39,866 nucleotides of DNA from UMGS1251 sp036666555 (lineage in GTDB: Bacteria > Bacillota > Clostridia > Lachnospirales > Lachnospiraceae), in the NCBI GenBank assembly GCA_036666555.1, contig JAVWVS010000021.1, forward strand, positions 1-39,866. The letters are read 5' to 3'. The translations under genes and the position numbers were made by a program. Below are positions 25,926 through 33,794 of this stretch, in pieces; position 1 is the stretch's first letter; every line of letters starts with the position of its first letter. The notes under the pieces were generated by a model, which worked only from the letters and a program-made list of their open reading frames with translations, ran no database searches and was not told where the DNA came from.

Positions 25926-26637
25926 CGCTCTTTTGTAAAAACCACAATTGGAATACTGCAAAAAATTCTCTTACCACGTAATTAAAGAACAAGATCGGAT
26001 TCGAACTCGCAGAAATACCAGACAGATTCTTATAACCCACTCGTTTTCCAATCACCAATGCTCGATAAACATGAAAATTATTCGTAACCACTCCAACAAG
26101 CAAGGTCCCGTAATCTACATAGGCTTTAGAAAATAACAAGTTTTCTTTTGTTGTACGTGATTGATCTTCCACAAAAATGCGAGAAGTTTCCACTCCTTGT
26201 ATTTCCAAATACCGGCTCATTGCTAGTGCTTCCGGAATTGCTTCTCCCTTACCTTGTCCTCCGGATACAATGACTTTCGTTTTCGGATTTTCCTGTAAAT
26301 AGAGAAGTGCCATTTTTAAACGTCTTTCCAATGAGTTAGTAATTCTCGTTCCACGCACCTGCGCTCCTAAGACAATCAGATAATCCAGTCCCTTCTGCGG
26401 TTTTTGAAACATAGCCTTACAAATAAAAAATTCTACAAACACAAATAAACACAACATCATGAGGATGAGCATCTTGGTAAAGTTTTGTAACCAGTTGGGC
26501 AGCCACTGCATCAGTAGAGACACTCCTATACTTATGACGCCAAAAGCTATCCAGAACCCTGAAAATGTAGTACTAGCTCTTTTTGTGTACCACAGCATAA
26601 GTAGGTAGTACAGAAATGATAGCACCCCTAAAATCAT
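25915..26637 (-). CDS. YdcF-like membrane protein (DUF218)
   Basis: About 240 residues. Four hydrophobic helices fill the first 95 residues; a cytoplasmic or surface DUF218 domain follows with LIVLGAQVRGTRI, VIVSGGQGKGEA, SRTTKENLLFSK and VTNNFHVYRA, the usual order in YdcF/SanA proteins. Members are tied to envelope and cell-wall processes, but no reaction is established. I prefer the ATG at 26637, eight bases after the end of the SEC-C gene. Starting at 26700 would add residues that only retrace the SEC-C zinc motif in another frame. No good ribosome site is visible for 26637, so it may depend on coupling to the SEC-C gene. Confidence 0.82.
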   Translation of the reverse strand: MILGVLSFLYYLLMLWYTKRASTTFSGFWIAFGVISIGVSLLMQWLPNWLQNFTKMLILMMLCLFVFVEFFICKAMFQKPQKGLDYLIVLGAQVRGTRITNSLERRLKMALLYLQENPKTKVIVSGGQGKGEAIPEALAMSRYLEIQGVETSRIFVEDQSRTTKENLLFSKAYVDYGTLLVGVVTNNFHVYRALVIGKRVGYKNLSGISASSNPILFFNYVVREFFAVFQLWFLQKSVDK

Positions 26638-26644
26638 CGTTATA

Positions 26645-27145
26645 CTATTTACCACAGCAGTGTTTATATTTCTTGCCCGAGCCACATGGACATGGATCAT
26701 TTCTTCCTACTTTTTTTTCTTTTCGAATCGTTCCCGAATTTTTCTGTTCTTTATACAACTCTTTGCGCTTTTCTTCTGTGAAAATCTCATTCCATTGTGG
26801 TAATTCATATAACCAGTCTGCTTTCGCATCTACCATGTTCTTATAAAGCTTTTCAGCATCAAAGATTAAGTTGACTTCTGTATCCTCTTCCATGGTTTCA
26901 ATTGGATTTTCTTCTTGCAGACTTTCGTTGATGCCATCCAGGAATCCAGTCATAGTAAACACTTCAACGTCATATTTCCCTGCCAATTCCTTAACGGTTC
27001 CTTTTACTTTTTCTTTCGGATTGGACAACAATTGTTCATAAATTCCTTTTTCTACATTGAAATAAACACCCCAGAATTTTTGTAGTTCTGCTTTGTCCAT
27101 CTCTTTTGAATATGCGGTTTCTCTCCATTTTTCTAATAAGCTCAT
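26645..27145 (-). CDS. SEC-C motif protein
   Basis: The 166-residue acidic, helical protein ends in a SEC-C zinc motif, GRNDPCPCGSGKKYKHCCGK, with the C-x-C...C-C ligands complete. The same motif ends SecA, where it binds zinc and contacts SecB or ribosomes; in stand-alone proteins the role is unknown. The N-terminal 140 residues match no family I recognise. AAGGAG lies 10 bases before the ATG, and a good promoter is at 27189-27217. It is probably cotranscribed with the YdcF-like gene that follows. Confidence 0.82.
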   Translation of the reverse strand: MSLLEKWRETAYSKEMDKAELQKFWGVYFNVEKGIYEQLLSNPKEKVKGTVKELAGKYDVEVFTMTGFLDGINESLQEENPIETMEEDTEVNLIFDAEKLYKNMVDAKADWLYELPQWNEIFTEEKRKELYKEQKNSGTIRKEKKVGRNDPCPCGSGKKYKHCCGK

Positions 27146-27188
27146 TTTTATATACTCCTTCGTATCATTATTCGTTTTCGTATGCCCT

Positions 27189-27217
27189 ATTATATACTAT
27201 TTGATTCCATAATTCAA
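27189..27217 (-). promoter_or_regulatory. Promoter of the SEC-C gene
   Basis: TTGAAT (27217-27212), 17 bases, TATAAT (27194-27189), about 44 bases before the start codon. Confidence 0.72.
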
Positions 27218-27233
27218 AACCTTTTTCAAAGAA

Positions 27234-27281
27234 AAACCGGAAATGCAGATTCTACATCTGTTTCCGGTTTGCTTTTTTTTT
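27234..27281. terminator. Strong hairpin between divergent genes
   Basis: AAACCGGAAA (27234-27243) pairs with TTTCCGGTTT (27261-27270), and CAGAT with ATCTG inside. Nine T follow on the plus strand (27273-27281), and five T follow on the minus strand. Both flanking annotated genes are transcribed away from it. On the minus strand it could end the transcript of the small gene at 27566-27730. Confidence 0.7.
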
Positions 27282-27291
27282 GTTTTTTCTA

Positions 27292-27297
27292 TATAAT
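27292..27297 (+). promoter_or_regulatory. -10 element of the 73-residue membrane protein gene
   Basis: TATAAT lies about 38 bases before the start codon. The spaced -35 hexamer TTGCTT (27269-27274) is poor and overlaps the hairpin. Confidence 0.5.
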
Positions 27298-27334
27298 ACT
27301 CTCAAATACATATTTTTAGTAAAGGATGATTTCT

Positions 27335-27556
27335 ATGAAAAAAACAAAACGCACACTTGCATTCATTGGTGTCATACTTCTTGTAGGTTTATATGTAAGC
27401 ACGCTTATCTTTGCTTTTGTTGACCACTCTGCTTCTCTGGGACTGCTAAAAGTTTCCGTAGCACTTACTATTTTAGTTCCTGTACTTCTTTATGCTTACA
27501 CTTTAATTTACAAGCTGACCAAAAAAGAGGATGACACATCTGAAGATGATTCTTGA
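27335..27556 (+). CDS. Small two-helix membrane protein, unknown function
   Basis: A 73-residue protein with a basic start (MKKTKRT), two hydrophobic segments (about residues 8-27 and 38-60) joined by a short loop FVDHSASLG, and an acidic tail KKEDDTSEDDS that would face the cytoplasm. I recognise no family. AAAGGA precedes the ATG at 27335 by 8 bases; an ATG 9 bases earlier overlaps that site. A terminator follows at 27575-27606, inside the coding region of the small convergent gene. Confidence 0.7.
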   Translation: MKKTKRTLAFIGVILLVGLYVSTLIFAFVDHSASLGLLKVSVALTILVPVLLYAYTLIYKLTKKEDDTSEDDS

Positions 27557-27565
27557 TTGACCTTA

Positions 27566-27730
27566 TTACATGTAAAGTTCTGCCATAGTGAGTGCAGAAC
27601 TTTTTTCTCTGATTCGTTGTGTCCACACTTTTTCTCTTTTTAGTTCTTTTTCCCTTATTTCCTGCCGTTTGCTTAAGTATTCTTCCATAGATATTATCTC
27701 TTGATTATTCTGCTTAAAACTTGGTTGCAT
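27566..27730 (-). CDS. Small charged protein (54 residues), unknown function
   Basis: The frame encodes 54 residues beginning MQPSFKQNNQEIISMEEYL and ending SALTMAELYM. It is dominated by Lys, Arg and Glu (SKRQEIREKELKREKVW) and should form one long helix. GGAGG lies 8 bases before the ATG, and codon use is like its neighbours. I do not recognise the family. The promoter region resembles a mother-cell sigma-E site, which suggests a sporulation role. The gene converges on the 73-residue membrane protein gene, whose terminator is embedded in its last third. Confidence 0.65.
   Translation of the reverse strand: MQPSFKQNNQEIISMEEYLSKRQEIREKELKREKVWTQRIREKSSALTMAELYM
27575..27606 (+). terminator. 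Terminator of the 73-residue membrane protein gene
   Basis: AGTTCTGC pairs with GCAGAACT, followed by six T on the plus strand, 19 bases after the stop codon. It lies within the coding sequence of the opposing small gene. Confidence 0.8.
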
Positions 27731-27772
27731 AAATAATACCTCCATTTCTTTCTGTCAGATACCGACATGATT

Positions 27773-27801
27773 ATTATATGTTGACTCCCCTCAACATATG
27801 C
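27773..27801 (-). promoter_or_regulatory. Candidate sigma-E-like promoter of the 54-residue protein gene
   Basis: GCATATG (27801-27795), exactly 14 bases, CATATAAT (27780-27773). Each box differs by one base from the Bacillus sigma-E consensus (KMATATT, CATACAAT), with the expected spacing. A perfect inverted repeat ATATGTTGA/TCAACATAT (27776-27799) overlaps it and could instead be an operator. Confidence 0.42.
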
Positions 27802-27944
27802 CTTTTTCTACTACTCTTTCAGTATATAATTTAATTGTGACGAAGGTATGACGGCATTCTAAACTTTATATAATGGAATTCTTAAAAAATTATGATATCT
27901 TTTACTTTATTTCTTGACATTCATAGGTCTTTACTACTACACTG

Positions 27945-27953
27945 TGATATAAT
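27945..27953 (+). promoter_or_regulatory. Extended -10 promoter of asnA
   Basis: TG-A-TATAAT forms an extended -10 element. A TTGACA at 27914-27919 is 28 bases away, too far to serve with it. The 27731-27944 stretch is otherwise AT-rich with no T-box. Confidence 0.6.
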
Positions 27954-27996
27954 ACCGTATGTTTATATACGCAATACATAAAAAGGAGTTCTCAAG

Positions 27997-29007
27997 ATGG
28001 AACATTTAAAAATACCAGAAAACTACTATTCTCCCCTCACCATTCGCGAAACAGAAGTTGCCATTAAAGAAATTAAGGATAGTTTTGAACGTGCTTTAGC
28101 GAAATCTCTCCATTTAACACGTGTTTCCGCACCCCTGTTTGTCAGACCCGAATCTGGGTTAAATGATACCTTGAACGGTGTCGAACGTCCTGTCTCTTTT
28201 GGCATTAAAGAGCAAGGCGATGCCGAAGTAGAGATTGTACATTCCCTTGCAAAATGGAAACGCTATGCTCTAAAACGATATGATTTTCATTCCGGGGAAG
28301 GTCTTTATACCGACATGAGTGCGATTCGCCGGGATGAAGACACCGATAATATTCATTCTCTTTATGTGGATCAATGGGATTGGGAAAAAATCATTTCCAA
28401 AGAAGAACGTAATATGGAAACACTTCAGTATACCGTACGAAAAGTTTATAATGCCCTAAAAGAAACGGAAGACTATATTTCTCGTCGCTACAATTATATT
28501 GAACCATTTCTTCCGGACGAAATATTTTTTATCACTTCCCAGGAATTGGAAGATTTATATCCTAACTGTACTGCCAAAGAACGGGAACATCACATTGCAA
28601 AAGCGAAGGGTGCCGTATTTATTTCCCAGATTGGCAAAATACTTGCTTCCGGAAAAAAACACGATGGTCGTGCTCCTGATTATGATGATTGGGAATTAAA
28701 TGGTGATATCATTGTCTATTACCCCATTCTTGATATTGGTCTGGAATTATCTTCCATGGGTATTCGGGTGGATGAAGAATCACTAAAATCACAATTGAAA
28801 GCATCTGGTTGTGAAGATCGGGCCCAGCTTGATTTTCAGAAAACACTCCTTGCCGGGGAACTGCCTTACACCGTAGGTGGTGGAATCGGACAATCCCGTA
28901 TCTGCATGTATTACTTAAGAAAAGCACACATTGGCGAAGTACAATCTTGTGTGTGGCCGGAAGAAATTTCAGTTTGTGCTGCCGAACATGGAATTCAATT
29001 CTTATAG
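27997..29007 (+). CDS. asnA: Aspartate-ammonia ligase (AsnA)
   Basis: AsnA makes asparagine from aspartate and ammonia with ATP to AMP. The 336-residue protein is full length and resembles a class II tRNA synthetase core. Diagnostic segments are VSAPLFVRPESGLNDTLNG, cited here as its core SGLNDTLNG, followed by KWKRYALKRY, YTDMSAIRRDE, SLYVDQWDWE and the C-terminal GGGIGQSRICMYYL. AAAAGGAG lies 9 bases before the ATG. It stands alone on the plus strand and converges with purA, sharing a terminator. No T-box or other leader is visible. Confidence 0.97.
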   Translation: MEHLKIPENYYSPLTIRETEVAIKEIKDSFERALAKSLHLTRVSAPLFVRPESGLNDTLNGVERPVSFGIKEQGDAEVEIVHSLAKWKRYALKRYDFHSGEGLYTDMSAIRRDEDTDNIHSLYVDQWDWEKIISKEERNMETLQYTVRKVYNALKETEDYISRRYNYIEPFLPDEIFFITSQELEDLYPNCTAKEREHHIAKAKGAVFISQIGKILASGKKHDGRAPDYDDWELNGDIIVYYPILDIGLELSSMGIRVDEESLKSQLKASGCEDRAQLDFQKTLLAGELPYTVGGGIGQSRICMYYLRKAHIGEVQSCVWPEEISVCAAEHGIQFL

Positions 29008-29015
29008 TCACTTTC

Positions 29016-29062
29016 ATAAAAATAGGGAAATGCAAATTTTACAATGCATTCCCCTATTTTTT
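29016..29062. terminator. Bidirectional terminator between asnA and purA
   Basis: AAAATAGGGAAATGCA (29019-29034) pairs with TGCATTCCCCTATTTT (29045-29060) with one mismatch. T runs follow on both strands, so it can end both convergent transcripts. Confidence 0.85.
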
Positions 29063-29071
29063 GATGTCTGT

Positions 29072-30346
29072 TTAGCGATAAATAATATCTTCTCGTCCCG
29101 GTCCGTTGGAAACCATCGTAATCGGATACCCTAATTTTTCTTCCACAAATTCAATATACTTTCTACAGTTTTCTGGTAAATCAGCATATTCTCTAATTCC
29201 ACGAATATCACATTTCCATCCCTGCAACGTTTCTATTACCGGTCTTGCTTTCTCTAACAAGCGTGTAACCGGGAAATCCGTTGTAACTTTTCCATCTATG
29301 TCATAAGCTACACAAACCGGAATTTCATCCAAGTAACCCAGTACATCCAGTACTGTAAATGCTACATCTGTGGTGCCCTGCATTCTGCATCCATATTTAG
29401 ATGCCACAACGTCAAACCATCCCATACGTCTTGGTCTTCCTGTGGTCGCTCCAAACTCTCCGCCATCGCCACCACGTCTCCGTAATTCATTGGCTTCTTC
29501 TCCGAAAATTTCACTGACAAACGCACCTGCCCCCACTGCACTGGAATATGCTTTGCACACTGTAACAATCTCTTTGATTTCATAGGGAGGAATACCCGCT
29601 CCAATGGCTCCATATGCAGCCAATGTAGAGGAAGATGTTACCATTGGGTAGATTCCATGATCTGGATCTTTCAAAGAACCAAGCTGTCCTTCTAAAAGAA
29701 TATCTTTTCCTTCTTGGATTGCATTGTGAAGGAATAAAGAAACATCACACACGTAAGGTTCCACCATCTTCCGATATTCCTGTAGTTCTTCGAATAACGC
29801 TTTTCGGTCAATAGCTGGTTTGTGATACAGATGCTCTAATAAAATATCCTTTTGCTCACAGACGCTGTCTATTTTTTCCTTTAACAGCTTTTCATCAAAT
29901 AACTCATTCACCTGAAAACCTGTTTTCGCGTACTTATCTGAATAAAATGGTGCAATCCCTGATTTGGTAGAGCCAAATGACTTGCCTCCCAAACGTTCTT
30001 CTTCACATTGGTCAAAAAGAATGTGATATGGCATCACAATCTGTGCTCTGTCTGACACCAATATTTTAGGCATGGGAACTCCCCTGTCAATAATGGATTG
30101 AATTTCCCCAAATAACACCGGAATATTAAGTGCAACACCATTTCCAATAATACTTGTTGTATGATTATAAAACACTCCGGAAGGCAAAGTATGGAGTGCA
30201 AATTTCCCGTAATCATTGATGATTGTGTGCCCTGCATTGGCTCCACCTTGAAAGCGTACAATAATGTCTGCTTTTTCACCCAGCATATCTGTAATCTTTC
30301 CCTTTCCTTCGTCCCCCCAGTTAGCGCCTACTACCGCTTTTACCAT
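29072..30346 (-). CDS. purA: Adenylosuccinate synthase
   Basis: PurA joins IMP and aspartate using GTP, the first step from IMP to AMP. The 424-residue protein is full length. It has the P-loop-like NWGDEGKGKITD with the catalytic Asp, the IMP-binding GGANAGHTI, KSGIAPFYSDK, and the C-terminal ISNGPGR-like MVSNGPGRED. GGAGG precedes the ATG by 7 bases. It begins 29 bases after the CofE-like gene and probably shares its promoter at 31653-31681. Confidence 0.97.
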   Translation of the reverse strand: MVKAVVGANWGDEGKGKITDMLGEKADIIVRFQGGANAGHTIINDYGKFALHTLPSGVFYNHTTSIIGNGVALNIPVLFGEIQSIIDRGVPMPKILVSDRAQIVMPYHILFDQCEEERLGGKSFGSTKSGIAPFYSDKYAKTGFQVNELFDEKLLKEKIDSVCEQKDILLEHLYHKPAIDRKALFEELQEYRKMVEPYVCDVSLFLHNAIQEGKDILLEGQLGSLKDPDHGIYPMVTSSSTLAAYGAIGAGIPPYEIKEIVTVCKAYSSAVGAGAFVSEIFGEEANELRRRGGDGGEFGATTGRPRRMGWFDVVASKYGCRMQGTTDVAFTVLDVLGYLDEIPVCVAYDIDGKVTTDFPVTRLLEKARPVIETLQGWKCDIRGIREYADLPENCRKYIEFVEEKLGYPITMVSNGPGREDIIYR

Positions 30347-30375
30347 AACATATCCTCCTGCATACTTATCTGATT

Positions 30376-31566
30376 TTAGTTTGTATAATTATCGAAATAG
30401 CCTTGCACCAGAACAATTGGTGTGCCCTTATCACCAGACCCACTGGTTAGATCACAAAGCGAACCAATCAAATCGGTTAACTGTCTTGGTGTCGTTCCCT
30501 GAGAGGCCATGTTTCCCACCAAATTTCCATTCTTTTCTTTGATGCTTTTTGAAACAGCTTCTTTTAACTCTTCCCCACTCAAGTTTTTAAAATCATTATC
30601 TGCAAGATATTTTAGTTTTAATTCGTTTGGCGTTCCAATTAAACCATCCGTAAATGCAGGTGAAACACATGGGTCTGCAAGTTCCCATATTTTTCCTTGT
30701 GGATCTTTAAACGCTCCATCTCCATATACCATAACTTCTATTTCTTTGCCGGTTGCTTTCTTTAATAATTTCTGTGTCTCCAGAACAAAATCCTTACATT
30801 CTCTTGGAAATAATTTAATAGTATCTTCTGTTGATTTATTTGAACCCAATAAGCCAAATTGCTCATTGTATCCACTTCCATTTACCGAAGATGTCAAAAT
30901 ATCATCCATCCCACACACTGTTTCGGCTCCCGAAGCAAGTAAGATTCTCTTTGTTCTGACTCTGGTATGAATGTCACAAGTCAGTATATTTTTTGTGTAA
31001 GCAAGAATGGTTTTCGCTTGATTTGCAAAAACGATCTCTACTTCTGCGCCTGCATCAGTAATGATTTTGCTATAGTAGTCCACATAATCCACTCCGGTGA
31101 ATTCATGTTTGTTTTCTCCAAAAAGTTTACGGTAATCTGCCAAGCTTAATACATCGCTGTATGGATTAACGCCTGCCTCATCTAATTGATCCAAAGAAAC
31201 CAGTTGATTTCCCACTTCATCACTGGGATAACTCAGCATCAACACTACTTTTTTTGCTCCCATCGCGATTCCTTTTAAACAAATAGCAAAACGATTTCGA
31301 GACAAAATTGGGAAAATAACACCGATGGTTTCACCACCCAGTTTATGTTTTACATCTTCTGCAATTGCCTGTACAGAAGCATAATTTCCTTGACTTCTGG
31401 CAACAATTGACTCTGTTGCTGCCACAACATCTCTATCTCTTAATTCAAATCCTTCGCTTTTTGCAGCCTCTACAACACTATCTGCAACTATCTGTGCCAG
31501 ATTGTCTCCCTCGCGAATAATAGGACAACGAATCCCTCTTGAAACAGTACCGACTTTTCTTTCCAT
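30376..31566 (-). CDS. CofE-like protein (coenzyme F420-0:L-glutamate ligase family)
   Basis: The 396-residue protein belongs to PF01996, named after the enzyme that adds glutamate to F420-0 in a GTP-dependent way. The N-terminal half has GIRCPIIREGDNL, the metal-binding ATESIVARSQGN and SRNRFAICLKGIA; the C-terminal half has MVYGDGAFKDP and a STOP-near GNMASQGTTPRQ. F420 is not expected in this group of bacteria and no other F420 genes are nearby, so the real substrate is probably different, perhaps another acid-amide or peptide ligation. It is the first gene of a transcript that continues into purA. The ribosome site GGAAGGA is about 12 bases from the ATG. Confidence 0.8.
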   Translation of the reverse strand: MERKVGTVSRGIRCPIIREGDNLAQIVADSVVEAAKSEGFELRDRDVVAATESIVARSQGNYASVQAIAEDVKHKLGGETIGVIFPILSRNRFAICLKGIAMGAKKVVLMLSYPSDEVGNQLVSLDQLDEAGVNPYSDVLSLADYRKLFGENKHEFTGVDYVDYYSKIITDAGAEVEIVFANQAKTILAYTKNILTCDIHTRVRTKRILLASGAETVCGMDDILTSSVNGSGYNEQFGLLGSNKSTEDTIKLFPRECKDFVLETQKLLKKATGKEIEVMVYGDGAFKDPQGKIWELADPCVSPAFTDGLIGTPNELKLKYLADNDFKNLSGEELKEAVSKSIKEKNGNLVGNMASQGTTPRQLTDLIGSLCDLTSGSGDKGTPIVLVQGYFDNYTN

Positions 31567-31585
31567 CTAACTATCCATCCTTCCA

Positions 31586-31612
31586 GAGTTTGAAACTGAA
31601 TTTTGCAAACTC
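31586..31612 (-). other. Short hairpin in the leader of the CofE-like gene
   Basis: GAGTTTG pairs with CAAACTC around a 13-base loop just before the ribosome site. It may affect translation. I do not recognise a riboswitch class. Confidence 0.35.
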
Positions 31613-31652
31613 ATCTGCTTCCACTAAAGTGTGTATACAAGTTTTACGCCTA

Positions 31653-31681
31653 ATTATATCAAAAAGCTTCTTGATTTTCAA
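31653..31681 (-). promoter_or_regulatory. Promoter of the CofE-like gene and purA
   Basis: TTGAAA (31681-31676), 17 bases, TATAAT (31658-31653), leaving a leader of about 80 bases. Confidence 0.8.
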
Positions 31682-31692
31682 GAATTATATTC

Positions 31693-33252
31693 TTACATCA
31701 ACGGTGCAAATAGTCTCAACACGTTTCCTACCATTTTTTGAAATACATTTCGGTTCTTTACATCCAGAATAGAAATTCTTTGAGATTTCCCCAATGTTTC
31801 TTGAAAATCTTTTTCAATATCTCTTACCACATTATTATTATAAATAAATGTCCCACATTCAAAATGCAAATATAGGCTTCTGTAGTCTAAATTAATGGTC
31901 CCTACTGCTGCTGTATCATCGTCGGATACGAACACCTTGGCATGAACAAAACCCGGTGTATACTCATAAATTTCCACTCCCGCTTCAATTAATTCTACAT
32001 AATAAGTTTTAGCCAATGCAAATGCATACCACTTATCCGGAACATGTGGCATGATAATCACCACTTCAATTCCTGATTTTGCAGCATAAGTCAACGTTGT
32101 TAGCATCTCATTATCCAGGATCAAATAAGGAGTCATAATGTGTACATATTTCTTTGCATGATTTAAGATATGGAAATATACTTGTTCCCCGATATTTTCA
32201 TTATCATAAGGGCTGTCTCCGTAAGGAAGCACATATCCCAAATCTCTACGGATTTCTTGTGATTTTGCTGTTACATAATTGCCGTATTTCTCTGGACGTC
32301 TTTCATCAATATTCCACATCTGTAAAAAGAGCATCGTAAAACTCTGCACTGCTTCTCCCTTAACCATAACAGCAGTATCTTTCCAATGTCCAAATCGTTT
32401 TTTTTCATTAATATATTCATCTGCAAGATTAATTCCACCTGTAAATGCAGTAAGTCCATCTATTACACATATTTTTCGATGATCTCTATTGTTTTGTTCC
32501 GTGGATAATACAGGTTTCACAGGATTGAACTGTTTGCACCGGATTCCCATTTTTCGAATTTGTTTTGGATAACTATATGGCAACAAAGATATCGAGCACA
32601 TTCCGTCATACATAAAACGTACTTCTACTCCTTCTCTTGCCTTGCGCTGTAAAATTTCCAAAACCGTATTCCACATATGACCTTCTTCAACAATAAAATA
32701 TTCCATAAAAATGTATTCATGGGCCAACTCCAGCTGTTTGACCAGTTCATGAAATTTGTCTTCTCCCAATGGGAAATAGGTCACTTCGGTATTACGGTAT
32801 GTGGGAAATCCCACCTGATTAGACATATAATAGGATAAGTTTGCATCTGCTGGTTTTGAAACCCGCAATGCCTCCACGACTTCTTTGTCCTGTGACATAA
32901 ACGCTTTTGTCTCATTGCCAAGAATGGTAAGTCTTCTTCCTATGTATTTGGTACCCACTTGCAATTCTACAAAAATATAAAAAATAGTTCCCACAATAGG
33001 TGATATCATAATTGGAATAATCCATGCCATTTTAAATGCAGGATTTCCCTTTCGATTAATGATTTTAATAACTGCAAACACGCTGATAATAATAAATGCC
33101 ACGTAAGTCAACGTCTTATAATCTTCTAAAAATCGAATCATACCCAGAAAAATCAAAATCTGTAGTACGAGCAGTACAATTACAATGGTTGTCCTACTGA
33201 AAATAATATGAAAAAACCCTTTTTTTGCTTTTTGGGCTGTTCCGTCTTTCAT
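31693..33252 (-). CDS. cls: Cardiolipin synthase (phospholipase D type)
   Basis: The 519-residue membrane enzyme condenses two phosphatidylglycerol molecules to cardiolipin and glycerol. Two N-terminal helices (about residues 18-36 and 45-60) and a third near 75-92 anchor it. Both phospholipase D motifs are intact: HRKICVIDG followed by GGINLAD, and HAKVFVSDD followed by GTINLDYRS. Length is usual for bacterial Cls. AGAGGG lies about 12 bases before the ATG, a long spacing. It appears monocistronic and is divergent from the next small gene. Confidence 0.93.
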   Translation of the reverse strand: MKDGTAQKAKKGFFHIIFSRTTIVIVLLVLQILIFLGMIRFLEDYKTLTYVAFIIISVFAVIKIINRKGNPAFKMAWIIPIMISPIVGTIFYIFVELQVGTKYIGRRLTILGNETKAFMSQDKEVVEALRVSKPADANLSYYMSNQVGFPTYRNTEVTYFPLGEDKFHELVKQLELAHEYIFMEYFIVEEGHMWNTVLEILQRKAREGVEVRFMYDGMCSISLLPYSYPKQIRKMGIRCKQFNPVKPVLSTEQNNRDHRKICVIDGLTAFTGGINLADEYINEKKRFGHWKDTAVMVKGEAVQSFTMLFLQMWNIDERRPEKYGNYVTAKSQEIRRDLGYVLPYGDSPYDNENIGEQVYFHILNHAKKYVHIMTPYLILDNEMLTTLTYAAKSGIEVVIIMPHVPDKWYAFALAKTYYVELIEAGVEIYEYTPGFVHAKVFVSDDDTAAVGTINLDYRSLYLHFECGTFIYNNNVVRDIEKDFQETLGKSQRISILDVKNRNVFQKMVGNVLRLFAPLM

Positions 33253-33459
33253 AAATGCAAATACCCTCTTTTCTCTTACCTCTAGCTGTTTTCTCTATTC
33301 ACGGTATATAGTGTAACATATTTTCGTGTAAGACAACACTCTTTTTTAGTTGCCCCTTTTCATTTTTCGCAAAAAGTATTACAATGTTATACATATTACA
33401 TGATAGCAGATGGAATACTATTATTCAATTTGTATCATTCATAAGAAAGGAGCACTGCT

Positions 33460-33666
33460 ATGGCAAATAAATGGGTAAAATATATTCTATCAATTACAAC
33501 AACCAGTCTTATCCTTGTTGGAACTGTCTGTTTGATTAAAAAACACTTAAAACACAATGCAGATTCATTTGATAATGATGAGCTGGAAGATGAAGATTTT
33601 GACCTTGACAATGTTTCCACACGGGGATACGTTTCCCTAACACCGAATACCACCACGGAAGTATAA
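33460..33666 (+). CDS. Small single-helix membrane protein, unknown function
   Basis: A 68-residue protein with one membrane helix near the N-terminus (about residues 7-26), a basic stop KKHLKH, then an acidic stretch NDELEDEDFDLDN and a Thr-rich tail. No family is recognised. The ribosome site AAAGGAG is 8 bases before the ATG, and the frame is free of interruptions, so I take it as real. It lies between cls and the aquaporin gene, with no shared operon evidence. Confidence 0.72.
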   Translation: MANKWVKYILSITTTSLILVGTVCLIKKHLKHNADSFDNDELEDEDFDLDNVSTRGYVSLTPNTTTEV

Positions 33667-33794
33667 TGTTCTTCTCAACGATATCCGTATATATCTTGCA
33701 TTTTCAGTAAATATATAGCCTTTTTCTTTTAAAAGTAATAAACTATTCTTGTTAACATTATACCAATACATAAAAAAGAATGGGGGATTTACAA

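Noticed and set aside
27731..27996. Possible T-box or riboswitch before asnA
   Set aside because: No T-box sequence, specifier motif or terminator; only an extended -10 promoter and the divergent small gene are visible.
31567..31652. Purine or preQ1 riboswitch before the CofE-like gene and purA
   Set aside because: The leader of about 80 bases has one short hairpin and none of the conserved loop sequences of these classes.
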